Assembly: GCA_023422635.1 (NCBI GenBank)
Contig: JAFAGO010000008.1
Location: 1-18,442 of the forward strand
Source: Bacteroidota bacterium
Lineage (GTDB): Bacteria; Bacteroidota; Bacteroidia; Flavobacteriales; Weeksellaceae
Direction: 5' to 3'
DNA length: 18,442 nucleotides
In this document: positions 7,029 through 15,026 of the stretch, in pieces
How the letters are laid out: the number at the start of each line of letters is the position of its first letter
Numbering within the stretch: the stretch's first letter is position 1
The notes under the pieces: model-generated
The model's database searches: none
Told to the model about the DNA's origin: nothing
What the model saw: the letters and a program-made list of their open reading frames with translations, nothing else
Program-made: the position numbers and the translations under genes

Positions 7029-7568
7029 ATGAGAAAGATTATTGTACTTATTTCTGTATTTTGTTTATTACAGTCTTGTGTGGTTTCTACCGCAGCTAAA
7101 GTTGTGAAGACAGCTGGAAAAGTAGCTGTTGGCGCTGTTAAAACAACCGTTAATACGATTGATTGGACAGTTAAAAAAGCAAATGGAAAAATTAACGAAG
7201 ATCGGTTGGATGGTAAATGGGAAGTTGTAGGATTGTTTAAAGGAAGTTATCAGGATTTTGAGCGCACAACTGATCCTATAAACATATACGAAAGCTGTGG
7301 TGATGGAATTGAACTTTACGAATTTAATTCCAAAAGAAGCAAGTTTATTCAATATAGTTGTGGGAATGTAGAACCCAGCTCCTTCAAATATAAGTATTCA
7401 TGGGCAAAAGATCCATTAACGGGTGAAAAAGAAAATATGATTTCCTATGGTCCTGGCTACTTTAATGTAATTAATGTTGACCGTCAACATTTGGTATTAG
7501 AAGGATATTTCTTAGAAGAAAATGGTACTAAAGTAAGAAGCATTGCTCTATTGGATAAAACAAAATAA
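7029..7568 (+). CDS. Putative lipoprotein, lipocalin-like C-terminal region
   Basis: A protein of 179 residues with a lipoprotein signal peptide: a hydrophobic stretch follows MRK and a lipobox LQSC places the acylated Cys at 17. The mature protein starts with an Ala/Val/Lys/Thr-rich amphipathic stretch (about 20-58), possibly helical. A compact domain follows, beginning RLDGKWEVVGLFKG, which recalls the start of lipocalin-like folds; the rest is strand-rich and contains two Cys. The Ser-Asp-Asp-Asp-like surface-export signal of Bacteroidota lipoproteins is absent after Cys17, so a periplasm-facing location is more likely. The upstream neighbour is the insertion sequence and the downstream gene is convergent, so it is probably transcribed alone. 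Function is not recognised; the lipocalin link is weak. Confidence 0.8.
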   Translation: MRKIIVLISVFCLLQSCVVSTAAKVVKTAGKVAVGAVKTTVNTIDWTVKKANGKINEDRLDGKWEVVGLFKGSYQDFERTTDPINIYESCGDGIELYEFNSKRSKFIQYSCGNVEPSSFKYKYSWAKDPLTGEKENMISYGPGYFNVINVDRQHLVLEGYFLEENGTKVRSIALLDKTK

Positions 7569-7626
7569 CAACTACTTCTTATTTCAACTTAGCTACCATT
7601 CTGAAAGCAAGGCGGTTTGGTTAAGT

Positions 7627-9255
7627 TTAAACCTGTATAACTCCCAAATTAAATTTTTCTGTAATCGGTGAATGGTTGGCCGCATCTATTCCCATTGAAA
7701 TCCATTTTCTTGTATCTGTGGGATCAATAATGGCATCAGTCCACAAGCGGGCTGCAGCATAAGTAGACTCTGTTTGTTTTTGATACTTTTTCGAGATTTT
7801 TTCCAGAATTTCTTGATGCTCTTGTTCTGAAATTTGTTTTCCTTCTTTTTTCAATGTGGCTTCTTGAATTTGTGCTAATACTTTTGCTGCTTGTGCACCA
7901 CCCATTACGGCTAAATCTGCCCATGGCCAAGCAACAATTAGGCGTGGATCATACGCTTTTCCGCACATTGCATAATTTCCTGCGCCATAGGAATTTCCTG
8001 TTATAATTGTAAATTTTGGCACTACTGAATTGGCAACTGCATTTACCATTTTTGCTCCATCTTTTATAATTCCGCCATGTTCGGACTTTGAGCCTACCAT
8101 AAATCCAGTAACATCTTGAAGGAAAACTAATGGTATTTTACGCTGATTACAATTGGCGATAAAGCGAGTTGCTTTGTCAGCAGAATCCGAATAGATAACG
8201 CCTCCAAATTGAAGTTCTCCCTTACCGTTTTTAACCATTTTTCTTTGGTTTGCGACGATGCCTACGCTCCAACCATCAATTCTAGCGATGCAGCAAATAA
8301 TCGTTTTACCATAATCGGCTTTGTATTCTTCAAAGATCGATTCGTCGACAAGGCATTTTATAATTTCGTAGGTATCATACTGTTCGCTTCTTGAAACTGG
8401 CATGATACCGAAAATATTTTCAGGGTTAACTTTTGGTGGATGGCTTTCAATTCTGTTGAATCCTGCTTTATCAAAATCGCCAATACTTTTCATAATGTCG
8501 CGAATTCGGTTTAAAGCATCTTTATCATCTTTCGCTTTATAATCCGTAACTCCAGAAATTGCGCTGTGCGTCGTTGCGCCTCCTAATGTTTCGTTGTCGA
8601 TTGTTTCGCCGATAGCCGCTTTTACTAGATAACTTCCCGCAAGGAAGATGGATCCCGTTTTGTCCACAATCATCGCTTCGTCGCTCATAATCGGAAGATA
8701 AGCACCACCAGCTACACAACTTCCCATTACGGCTGAGATTTGAATAATGCCCATTGCGCTCATTTTTGCATTATTCCTGAAAATTCTTCCGAAATGTTCT
8801 TTATCTGGAAAAATTTCATCTTGCATGGGAAGATACACGCCTGCAGAATCCACTAGGTAGATAATTGGCAATCTGTTTTCCATTGCTATTTCTTGTGCAC
8901 GAAGATTTTTTTTCCCCGTGATAGGAAACCAAGCTCCTGCTTTCACCGAAGCATCGTTTGCAACCACAATACATTGTTTTCCAGAAATATATCCAATCAC
9001 AACAATTACGCCGCCACTTGGGCATCCACCATGTTCTGGGTACATTTCGTAGCCAGCAAATCCACCAATTTCAATGGTTTTAGAGTTTTTATCCAAAAGA
9101 AATTCGATGCGTTCGCGAGCAGTCATTTTACCTTGATCGCGAAGCTTTTGAAGTTTTTTTTCACCACCGCCTTTTTTAATTTCGCTAAAAATCTGATTGA
9201 TACGGGAAAGTGTAAGTCTATTGATGTCTTCTCTTTTGTTGAATTCTAAATCCAT
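7627..9255 (-). CDS. Acyl-CoA carboxylase, carboxyltransferase (beta) subunit
   Basis: Biotin-dependent carboxyltransferase of 542 residues that moves CO2 from carboxybiotin to an acyl-CoA. The crotonase-fold N-domain (about 30-270) contains GGCPSGGVIVV (76-86), ANDASVKAG (99-107) and the oxyanion-hole segment CVAGGAYLP (180-188). The C-domain (about 280-540) contains QDVTGFMVG (380-388) and the second oxyanion segment GNSYGAGNYAM (420-430), then CGKAYDPR and MGGAQAA. The sequence resembles methylcrotonyl-CoA carboxylase beta (RAQEIAMENRLP, FPDKEHFGRIF) more than propionyl-CoA carboxylase, but the substrate cannot be fixed from motifs alone. No biotin carboxylase or biotin carrier gene is in the window, so its partner is encoded elsewhere. 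The gene converges with the lipoprotein gene and diverges from the 9741 gene. Confidence 0.93.
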   Translation of the reverse strand: MDLEFNKREDINRLTLSRINQIFSEIKKGGGEKKLQKLRDQGKMTARERIEFLLDKNSKTIEIGGFAGYEMYPEHGGCPSGGVIVVIGYISGKQCIVVANDASVKAGAWFPITGKKNLRAQEIAMENRLPIIYLVDSAGVYLPMQDEIFPDKEHFGRIFRNNAKMSAMGIIQISAVMGSCVAGGAYLPIMSDEAMIVDKTGSIFLAGSYLVKAAIGETIDNETLGGATTHSAISGVTDYKAKDDKDALNRIRDIMKSIGDFDKAGFNRIESHPPKVNPENIFGIMPVSRSEQYDTYEIIKCLVDESIFEEYKADYGKTIICCIARIDGWSVGIVANQRKMVKNGKGELQFGGVIYSDSADKATRFIANCNQRKIPLVFLQDVTGFMVGSKSEHGGIIKDGAKMVNAVANSVVPKFTIITGNSYGAGNYAMCGKAYDPRLIVAWPWADLAVMGGAQAAKVLAQIQEATLKKEGKQISEQEHQEILEKISKKYQKQTESTYAAARLWTDAIIDPTDTRKWISMGIDAANHSPITEKFNLGVIQV

Positions 9256-9523
9256 TCTGTATTTTCAATTTTCAATTTTAAAGATACTAAAATTTAACTT
9301 TGCATTCTTCTACCTTTAAAATTTCAAGCATCAGAAATCTCATCTTGTCTCATCTGAATGTAGATTTCTTAGTTGAAATGTTTAAATAAATCAAGGTTTC
9401 ACCGCATTAAATGGATTATTATAAAACTTTTTTGCTTTGTATTACCAATGCACTTTTCAAAGTGGTTTAGATGATGCTGCGTTTTTTTAACATTAAAAAT
9501 AGCTTTTGAAAAATATTTTTTCG

Positions 9524-9655
9524 TAATTTTACCTACAGATATATAAACTAACCATAGAATTACTTATTGATTAAAGCACACCATTTCCTAGTTTATTATT
9601 TAATAGTTTATTATTAAGAAACCCCGAAAGTTATTTAGCTTTCGGGGTTTTTCTT
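9524..9655 (+). other. Candidate leader RNA or small RNA with short ORF
   Basis: In the 485-base region between two divergent genes there is a possible -7 box (TAATTTTA, 9524-9531; TTG at 9506-9508 is closer than usual). A 16-codon frame runs from TTG 9567 to TAA 9617 and reads MIKAHHFLVYYLIVYY. A strong terminator stem begins two bases after its stop. The ORF contains two copies of TAGTTTATTATT (9589-9600, 9604-9615). Short ORFs rich in particular amino acids placed right before a terminator are typical of attenuator leaders, here with two His, one Phe and four Tyr. A small stand-alone RNA is equally possible. No antiterminator arm is obvious, and the start codon is TTG with no ATG available. 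In the rest of the gap only a 19-codon ORF at 9411-9470 was seen. Confidence 0.35.
9619..9655 (+). terminator. Strong orphan intrinsic terminator
   Basis: ACCCCGAAAG (9621-9630) pairs perfectly with CTTTCGGGGT (9639-9648), and two outer A-T pairs extend the stem. The 8-base loop is followed by TTTTTCTT. Neither flanking gene ends here: the carboxylase starts at 9255 going left and the permease starts at 9741 going right. The stem must therefore serve an unannotated transcript or a leader. Confidence 0.85.
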
Positions 9656-9714
9656 GAGAAATAAAAAGTTGTTATTGAACATCATTTTAATGTGAATTTC
9701 ATCAAATAGATTGT

Positions 9715-9722
9715 TAGTTTTG
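9715..9722 (+). promoter_or_regulatory. -7 box candidate for the EamA gene
   Basis: TAGTTTTG, a full TAnnTTTG match, lies 18 bases before the ATG at 9741. The -33 element is not evident. If used, transcription of the permease would start downstream of the orphan terminator, so the gene would not depend on read-through. Confidence 0.4.
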
Positions 9723-9740
9723 CAGGATTAATTTATTTCT

Positions 9741-10628
9741 ATGCAGAAAGCCGCATTATTACGACTTCATTTTATTGTATTCTTGTGGGGATTCACCGCG
9801 ATTTTAGGAAAGTTGATTCTTGCGAATGCGATGGTATTGGTTTTTTATAGAATGCTATTTGCTTCATTTTTTCTGTATTTATTCTTAAGGATTTTTAAGA
9901 AGGAACGACTTAACATTTCTAAACGGCTCTTTCTTCAATTATCAGGAATTGGCGTTTTTATGGCGTTTCATTGGCTGTGCTTTTTCTACTCAATAAAAGT
10001 AAGTAACGTATCGATTGCGTTAAGTTGTCTTTCATTATCAACCCTTTTTGCTGCAATTTTGGAACCCATAATCTTTAAAAGAAAAGTGGATTTGTCGGAA
10101 ATCATTATGGGAGTTGTGATGGTAGGATGTATGGCAATGATTTTTAAAACAGAATTAAGATATAAGGAAGGAATTTTCTTTGGGATAATTTGTGCATTAC
10201 TCGGCACTGTTTTCTCAGTTTTGAATGGAAAAATGGTTCTGAAAACTTCTTCAGAGAAAATCATTTTTTATGAAATTTTCAGTGGTTGGTTTGTGATGAG
10301 TTTATTTTATGCTGCAACGGGCGAAATTTCCGAAATCAGCGAAATAAGTTATAGAGATTTATCGTTAGTACTAATATTGGCCAGTATTTTTACAGCGTAT
10401 CCTATGTTAGAATCTGTCCGTTTAATGAAGTATATTTCGCCATTCACACTAATTCTTACGGTGAATTTAGAGCCGATATACGGAATTATTCTGGCATTTT
10501 TTATCTTTGGATCGTCAGAACATATGAGCCCAATTTTTTATGTGGCTTCTGCGATAATGATTCTATCAATTGTAATAAATGGATTGATAAAATCCAAAAA
10601 GAGAAATACTCAGCTGAATCAAAATTAA
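9741..10628 (+). CDS. EamA/DMT-family permease
   Basis: An inner-membrane protein of 295 residues with about ten hydrophobic helices in two tandem halves, as in the drug/metabolite transporter superfamily. The first half starts HFIVFLWGFTAILGKLI and contains ALSCLSLSTLFAAILEPIIFKRK, the conserved helix-loop of EamA repeats. The second half contains LILTVNLEPIYGIILAFFIFG, the matching motif. Family members export amino acids, metabolites or drugs; the substrate is not predictable here. The stop codon is immediately followed by the ATG of the next gene, so the two are almost certainly co-transcribed and translationally coupled. A -7 box lies just upstream, and further upstream is the unusual leader/terminator structure. 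Confidence 0.9.
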   Translation: MQKAALLRLHFIVFLWGFTAILGKLILANAMVLVFYRMLFASFFLYLFLRIFKKERLNISKRLFLQLSGIGVFMAFHWLCFFYSIKVSNVSIALSCLSLSTLFAAILEPIIFKRKVDLSEIIMGVVMVGCMAMIFKTELRYKEGIFFGIICALLGTVFSVLNGKMVLKTSSEKIIFYEIFSGWFVMSLFYAATGEISEISEISYRDLSLVLILASIFTAYPMLESVRLMKYISPFTLILTVNLEPIYGIILAFFIFGSSEHMSPIFYVASAIMILSIVINGLIKSKKRNTQLNQN

Positions 10629-11711
10629 ATGAAAAAATATTTATTTCCTTTTCTCATCATATTTCCTTTCGTGTTTCAAGCACAGATTGTAAGAAAATAT
10701 TCCAACGAATTTTTAAATATTGGCGCTGGAGCCAGAGGACTTGCGATGGGCGGAGCTGTAATTTCGAACCAAAATGATGTGTATGCACCGATGTGGAATC
10801 CCGCTGGATTGATGGGGGTGGAAACAGATTGGCAAGGTGCAGCGATGCACGCAGAGTATTTTGAATCGATTGCGAAATACGATTATATTGGCTTTGCAAA
10901 AGCATTAGATAATAACGGCGGCGTTTTGGGAATTTCCATTGTTCGTTTGGGCGTTGATAATATTTTGAATACCACCCAAATGATAGATTCGGAGGGGAAC
11001 ATCGATTACGATAAAATAACTCAATTCTCACAGGCAGATTATGCAGGAATTATTTCTTACGCATTTAATCCTGGTGGAAATCATCGATTGGATGTTGGGA
11101 TTAGTGCAAAATTGGTGTATCGAAATGTTGGGAAATTTGCAAACGGTTTTGGTTTTGGTTTTGATCTTGGTGCAATTTATCATTCGGATACCGATTGGAA
11201 TTACGGCTTTATGCTTCGTGATGCAACAACCACAGTCAATTTTTGGACCATCAATCAAGATGAACTTTCCACGGTGGTAAACGGAGAAGAATTCAACCCA
11301 GCACCTACCGATAGAATGGAGATTACCATGCCAAAACTTAACTTGGGAGTAAGCAAAAATTTTGAATTAAATCGAGATTTGGAACTTCTACCAGAAGCTG
11401 GATTAAATGTTGATTTTGCCAAAACAGCAGCGCTCATCTCTACAGATTTTGCAAGTATTACGCCTTACGCTGGTGCCGAACTAAAATTTCAAGATTTAAT
11501 ATTTGTGCGATTGGGTGTAAATCGTTTTCAAACCGTAACGGACATCGAAGATTTAAAAAGAAAAGTTTCCTTTCAGCCAAGTGCAGGAATTGGGATTAAA
11601 TATCGAGGTCTTACTTTGGATTATGCGATTACCAATTCAGGAATTGGCGCTTCTAACTTTTATTCCAACTTTTTTTCTTTAAAACTGGATATGGCTGATT
11701 TCAGAAATTAA
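10629..11711 (+). CDS. PorV/PorQ-like outer-membrane beta-barrel protein
   Basis: A protein of 360 residues with a signal peptide (MKKYLFPFLIIFPFVFQAQ, about 19 residues) and a long beta-strand-rich barrel related to the FadL/UPF0164 fold. The N-terminal NIGAGARGLAMGGA followed by YAPMWNPAGL is the signature of Bacteroidota PorV/PorQ-family proteins. PorV itself shuttles cargo of the type IX secretion system, but these genomes hold several relatives of unknown role. The length is close to PorV but no other type IX component is nearby, so it is best treated as a paralogue. The C-terminus ends in alternating aromatic residues (FYSNFFSLKLDM), as expected of a barrel. It starts directly at the end of the permease gene, which makes an exporter plus outer-membrane protein pair. 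Confidence 0.85.
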   Translation: MKKYLFPFLIIFPFVFQAQIVRKYSNEFLNIGAGARGLAMGGAVISNQNDVYAPMWNPAGLMGVETDWQGAAMHAEYFESIAKYDYIGFAKALDNNGGVLGISIVRLGVDNILNTTQMIDSEGNIDYDKITQFSQADYAGIISYAFNPGGNHRLDVGISAKLVYRNVGKFANGFGFGFDLGAIYHSDTDWNYGFMLRDATTTVNFWTINQDELSTVVNGEEFNPAPTDRMEITMPKLNLGVSKNFELNRDLELLPEAGLNVDFAKTAALISTDFASITPYAGAELKFQDLIFVRLGVNRFQTVTDIEDLKRKVSFQPSAGIGIKYRGLTLDYAITNSGIGASNFYSNFFSLKLDMADFRN

Positions 11712-11749
11712 GGAATTTTATTGTACCTTTAAATTGTAAATCTTTAGCT

Positions 11750-12577
11750 ATGAAATGGTATTTCTTAAGTGCATTTGCGCTCGCTAACATCAGTATTTTT
11801 GGGCAACAAAATATTTCCGATTATCAATATATTTACGTTCCTAAGAAGTTTGCTGATTTTAAAACTGATAATCAATACAAACTGAATACCGCATTAGCAA
11901 GCGCTTTAAAAGCTAAGAAATACCAAGTTCTACAAGATGATCCTGAAAATTGGCCTAACGCCTTGAAGCTTGAACCTTGTAAAGTGTTAACGGCACAAGT
12001 AAAGAACAATAGCAATATGCTCCGAAATCGAGTAATTTTAGATTTTTCGGACTGTAAAAAGAATGAAGTTAAAGCCATAAAAGCAACTTCAATGGAAAAG
12101 GAATTCGAAGCAGGTTATAATGATGCTTTAAGACAAGCATTAGCAACTGTTCCTGTTTCTGATCCTAAAGAACGGATTGAGATGAGCGCAACTTCAGTTT
12201 CATCAACAAAAAGCAATACATCCCAAGTTTTGCCAGCGAAAGAAGTAGAGGCAGTTGTTCAAAGTAGTTCACCTGCAAAAGAAACAAAATCAGCTGATTA
12301 TGAACTGAGTTCTCAATCGACTACAGGTGCGGAAATGTTTACTTTGAATAATGAAAATTTCCAAAAGGTTAAAATCGGAAATGGAGGATTTATATTGGTA
12401 AGTCCAAAAAGTTCTGTTCCATTCGCAACATTTCAGCCTTCGGCAAAAGAAGGGGTATATCGTGTAAGTTTAAACGATGGATCGATGACTTTGGGATATC
12501 AAGAGAAAGAAAATCTCGTTATCGAAATGCCAAATTCTAATGGTACATTTACCAATCTAATTTTCATTAAAAACTAA
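11750..12577 (+). CDS. Secreted protein of unknown function
   Basis: The product of 275 residues has a signal peptide (MKWYFLSAFALANISIFGQQ, cleavage probably near residue 19). The region about 22-135 is mixed alpha/beta with two Cys (in EPCKV and FSDCKKN), and contains YQYIYVPKKFADF and LNTALASALKAKKYQVL, which recalls periplasmic domains that pair a short strand with a helix. A Ser/Thr/Ala/Lys-rich low-complexity linker spans about 145-205. A strand-rich C-terminal part follows (GGFILVSPKSSVPFATFQPS, then SLNDGSMTLGYQ). I do not recognise a named family. It lies 38 bases after the PorV-like gene on the same strand and may belong to that operon. No ATP-binding or enzymatic motif is visible. 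Confidence 0.8.
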   Translation: MKWYFLSAFALANISIFGQQNISDYQYIYVPKKFADFKTDNQYKLNTALASALKAKKYQVLQDDPENWPNALKLEPCKVLTAQVKNNSNMLRNRVILDFSDCKKNEVKAIKATSMEKEFEAGYNDALRQALATVPVSDPKERIEMSATSVSSTKSNTSQVLPAKEVEAVVQSSSPAKETKSADYELSSQSTTGAEMFTLNNENFQKVKIGNGGFILVSPKSSVPFATFQPSAKEGVYRVSLNDGSMTLGYQEKENLVIEMPNSNGTFTNLIFIKN

Positions 12578-12605
12578 AAGGTTATTTTTCTTCTTTAGAG
12601 AATAA

Positions 12606-14402
12606 TTAATTTCCGGCGTTAAAGTATTCCCAAACTGTTTTTCCTTTGGATTTCCCGAGGATTTCTTCTAATGTTTCAAGATTGGCTTCTTTAATGCGTT
12701 TTACGGATTTCAATTTTGAAAGTAAAAGTTCAATAGATTTTGGACCAACGCCAGGAATTTGATCGAGTTCGGATTGTATGGTGGCATTTTTTCGTCTTGT
12801 TCTATGATGTTTTACACCAAATCGATGCGATTCGTCCCGAACTCTTTGCAAAATTTTTAAAGTTTCCGACTTTTTATCTAAATACAAAGGAACAGAATCT
12901 CCAGGAAAGTAAATTTCTTCCAAACGTTTTGCAATTCCGATAATTGTAATTTTGCCGTAAAGACCAAGTATTTTCAAACTTTTAACGGCGGCAGAAAGCT
13001 GGCCTTTTCCTCCATCAATCAAAATCAATTGTGGTAATGGTTCATTTTCTTCCAACAAACGTCTGTATCTGCGTAAAATAACTTCTTCCATCGTAGCAAA
13101 ATCGTTGGGTCCTTCCACTGTTTTAGGATGAAAAATTCGATAATCGGATTTGCTTGGCTTTCCATCTTTAAAAACCACACACGCTGAAACAGGATTGGTT
13201 CCTTGGATATTCGAGTTATCAAAACCTTCAATATGTCGCGGTTCTTTTGGCATGTGCAGCAATTTTTGCATTTCTGCCATAATACGGTTGGTGTGGCGAT
13301 CGGGATCAACAATTTGTACTTGTTTCAGTTTTTCAATGCGGTATTCTTTTGCATTATTTTCACTAAGTTCCACGATTCGTTTTTTATCGCCCACTTTGGG
13401 AACCGATAATTTCACTCCGGGAATTTCAAAATCCAATGGAAAAGGAAGTAGAATTTCTTTAGAATCCGAATTAAATTTCTGGCGGATTTCAACTAAAGAT
13501 TCTTCCAAAATATCTTCATCGCTTTCTTCTAAAACTTTTTTAATTTCGGTGGTAAAACTTTGGACAATATTTCCATTTCTAATCTTAAAATAATTCACAT
13601 ATGCAGCGGTTTCATCACTTATAATTCCGAACACATCCACATCATCAATATTAGGATTTACAACGGTATGTTTGGCTTGGTAATCATTCAAAAGCTCAAT
13701 TCTTTCTTTTACCAAGTGCGCATTTTCGAATTCTAAATTTGCTGCAAAAGCATTCATTTCATCCATCAAATACTGTTTTGCAAAGCGGAAGTCTCCTTTA
13801 ATAATACCGCGTATTGCATCGATTTTACGATCATAGCTTTCTTTGCTTTCAAAGCCTTCGCAGGGGCCTTTACAATTTTTAATATGATATTCGAGGCAAA
13901 CTTTGTATTTACCTTCTTCTATTTTTTCTGGCGCTAAATTTAAATTGCAGGTGCGAAGCTTGTAGATATGTTTAATGGTTTCTAATAAAATTTTTGCAGG
14001 GCGCACTTTGGCATATGGTCCGTAGTATTCACTGCCATCTTTAATCATGGTTCGGGTAAGGAATACGCGCGGGAAATTTTCATTTTTAATGCAAATCCAA
14101 GGGAAGGTTTTATCGTCCTTCATCATTACATTATAAAAGGGTTGAAACTCTTTTATCAAATTATTTTCCAACAAAAGTGCATCATACTCACTAGGAACAA
14201 TCGTGGTTTCCAGATGGTCGATTTTGCCGACCATAATTCGAGTGCGGTAACCCGAAAGGTTTTTATTGAAGTAAGAAAGAACCCTTTTTTTAAGATTTTT
14301 AGCTTTACCAACGTACAGAAGCTGGTTGTTTTTATCGTAATAGCGATATACTCCAGGATCTGTGGGAAGCGTTTTTAGTTGAAGTTCAAGATTCGGATTC
14401 AT
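12606..14402 (-). CDS. uvrC: Excinuclease ABC subunit C
   Basis: UvrC makes both incisions around DNA lesions in nucleotide excision repair after UvrA and UvrB have loaded. This 598-residue protein has every expected part. The GIY-YIG domain (about 13-92) has Tyr19, Tyr30-Val-Gly32, Arg40 and Glu79 and makes the 3' cut. Cys152, Cys169, Cys177 and Cys181 match the spacing of the iron-sulphur cluster ligands. A UVR coiled coil (about 203-238) binds UvrB. The RNase H-like domain has Asp395, Asp463 and His526 for the 5' cut. A C-terminal helix-hairpin-helix pair (about 546-595, IPGVGPKS) binds DNA. The start at 14402 fits the family N-terminus (LPTDPGVYRYYD). A TATTTTTG box ends only five bases before the ATG, so the mRNA could be leaderless. 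Confidence 0.98.
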   Translation of the reverse strand: MNPNLELQLKTLPTDPGVYRYYDKNNQLLYVGKAKNLKKRVLSYFNKNLSGYRTRIMVGKIDHLETTIVPSEYDALLLENNLIKEFQPFYNVMMKDDKTFPWICIKNENFPRVFLTRTMIKDGSEYYGPYAKVRPAKILLETIKHIYKLRTCNLNLAPEKIEEGKYKVCLEYHIKNCKGPCEGFESKESYDRKIDAIRGIIKGDFRFAKQYLMDEMNAFAANLEFENAHLVKERIELLNDYQAKHTVVNPNIDDVDVFGIISDETAAYVNYFKIRNGNIVQSFTTEIKKVLEESDEDILEESLVEIRQKFNSDSKEILLPFPLDFEIPGVKLSVPKVGDKKRIVELSENNAKEYRIEKLKQVQIVDPDRHTNRIMAEMQKLLHMPKEPRHIEGFDNSNIQGTNPVSACVVFKDGKPSKSDYRIFHPKTVEGPNDFATMEEVILRRYRRLLEENEPLPQLILIDGGKGQLSAAVKSLKILGLYGKITIIGIAKRLEEIYFPGDSVPLYLDKKSETLKILQRVRDESHRFGVKHHRTRRKNATIQSELDQIPGVGPKSIELLLSKLKSVKRIKEANLETLEEILGKSKGKTVWEYFNAGN

Positions 14403-14406
14403 TCTG

Positions 14407-14414
14407 CAAAAATA
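14407..14414 (-). promoter_or_regulatory. -7 box candidate for uvrC
   Basis: On the minus strand TATTTTTG matches TAnnTTTG and ends five bases before the uvrC ATG. A start site at the usual distance would fall at or next to the start codon. No -33 TTG is seen at the expected place. Confidence 0.3.
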
Positions 14415-14494
14415 CGCAAACCTTTTTTGTTAACCTTTTTCAGAATCAAACGAAGATGTTTAATTTTACCAATGTTAATCTGCAAATAAAGGTA

Positions 14495-14953
14495 ATGAAG
14501 TTAAAAATTACGGATTTCAACGAAGAAGATTTTAGTGCGTTTGAACGTTTAAATACCGAGTGGATCGAAAAGTATTTTGAAGTAGAAGAAAATGATCACG
14601 AAATTTTTTCCAATCCTAAAGCATATATAATAGATAAAGGAGGAAGAATTTTTTACGCCTATCTTGATGAAGTTGTTGTGGGAACAGTAAGCATAATTCC
14701 GCATCAAAATTCAACTTTTGAATTAGGAAAAATGGCGGTTACCGAGAATGCAAAAGGTTTTGGTATTGGCAATGCGCTTCTAAAACATGCCTTGGAAATT
14801 GCAAAGCAAATGCACATTGAACGGATTTTCCTTATTGGCAATACACGTTTGGAAGCCTCCATTCATCTTTACCGTAAATTTGGATTTAAGGAAATACCGT
14901 TGGGCGATCAATCCTACAAAAGGGGAAATATTAAAATGGAACTTATTGTATAA
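14495..14953 (+). CDS. GNAT-family N-acetyltransferase
   Basis: This 152-residue protein is a single Gcn5-related acetyltransferase domain that uses acetyl-CoA. It shows the central strand (VVVGTVSII), the motif A region (FELGKMAVTENAKGFGIGNALLKHALEIA), whose loop KGFGIG follows the Q/R-x-x-G-x-G/A pattern, and a C-terminal strand-helix (ERIFLIGNTRLEASIHLYRKFGFKE) with the conserved Tyr and GFKE of the family. The frame is open to an ATG at 14456. The ATG at 14495 follows an AAAGG stretch and begins MKLKITDFNEED, a typical GNAT start, so it is preferred. It diverges from uvrC. The acyl acceptor is unknown; the relatives are often small-molecule acetyltransferases. The 73 bases to the next gene hold that gene's own promoter box. 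Confidence 0.88.
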   Translation: MKLKITDFNEEDFSAFERLNTEWIEKYFEVEENDHEIFSNPKAYIIDKGGRIFYAYLDEVVVGTVSIIPHQNSTFELGKMAVTENAKGFGIGNALLKHALEIAKQMHIERIFLIGNTRLEASIHLYRKFGFKEIPLGDQSYKRGNIKMELIV

Positions 14954-14990
14954 AACGCTAAAATTCTGCATTCAATTCTGTGGAAATGAC

Positions 14991-14998
14991 TATTTTTG
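14991..14998 (+). promoter_or_regulatory. -7 box candidate for the hutH operon
   Basis: TATTTTTG (full TAnnTTTG match) ends 28 bases before the hutH ATG, a normal leader length. The -33 TTG is not clear. Confidence 0.4.
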
Positions 14999-15026
14999 AG
15001 GGGATATCACTTTCCTTATAACGACC

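Noticed and set aside
8209..9249. Plus-strand ORFs inside the carboxylase gene, and similar antisense ORFs in uvrC, the kinase and the transposase
   Set aside because: They are frame shadows of well-supported genes and have no domain-like sequence of their own.
9411..9470. 19-codon ORF (MDYYKTFLLCITNALFKVV) in the divergent intergenic region
   Set aside because: It is very short, with no ribosome site, promoter or terminator attached; consistent with chance.
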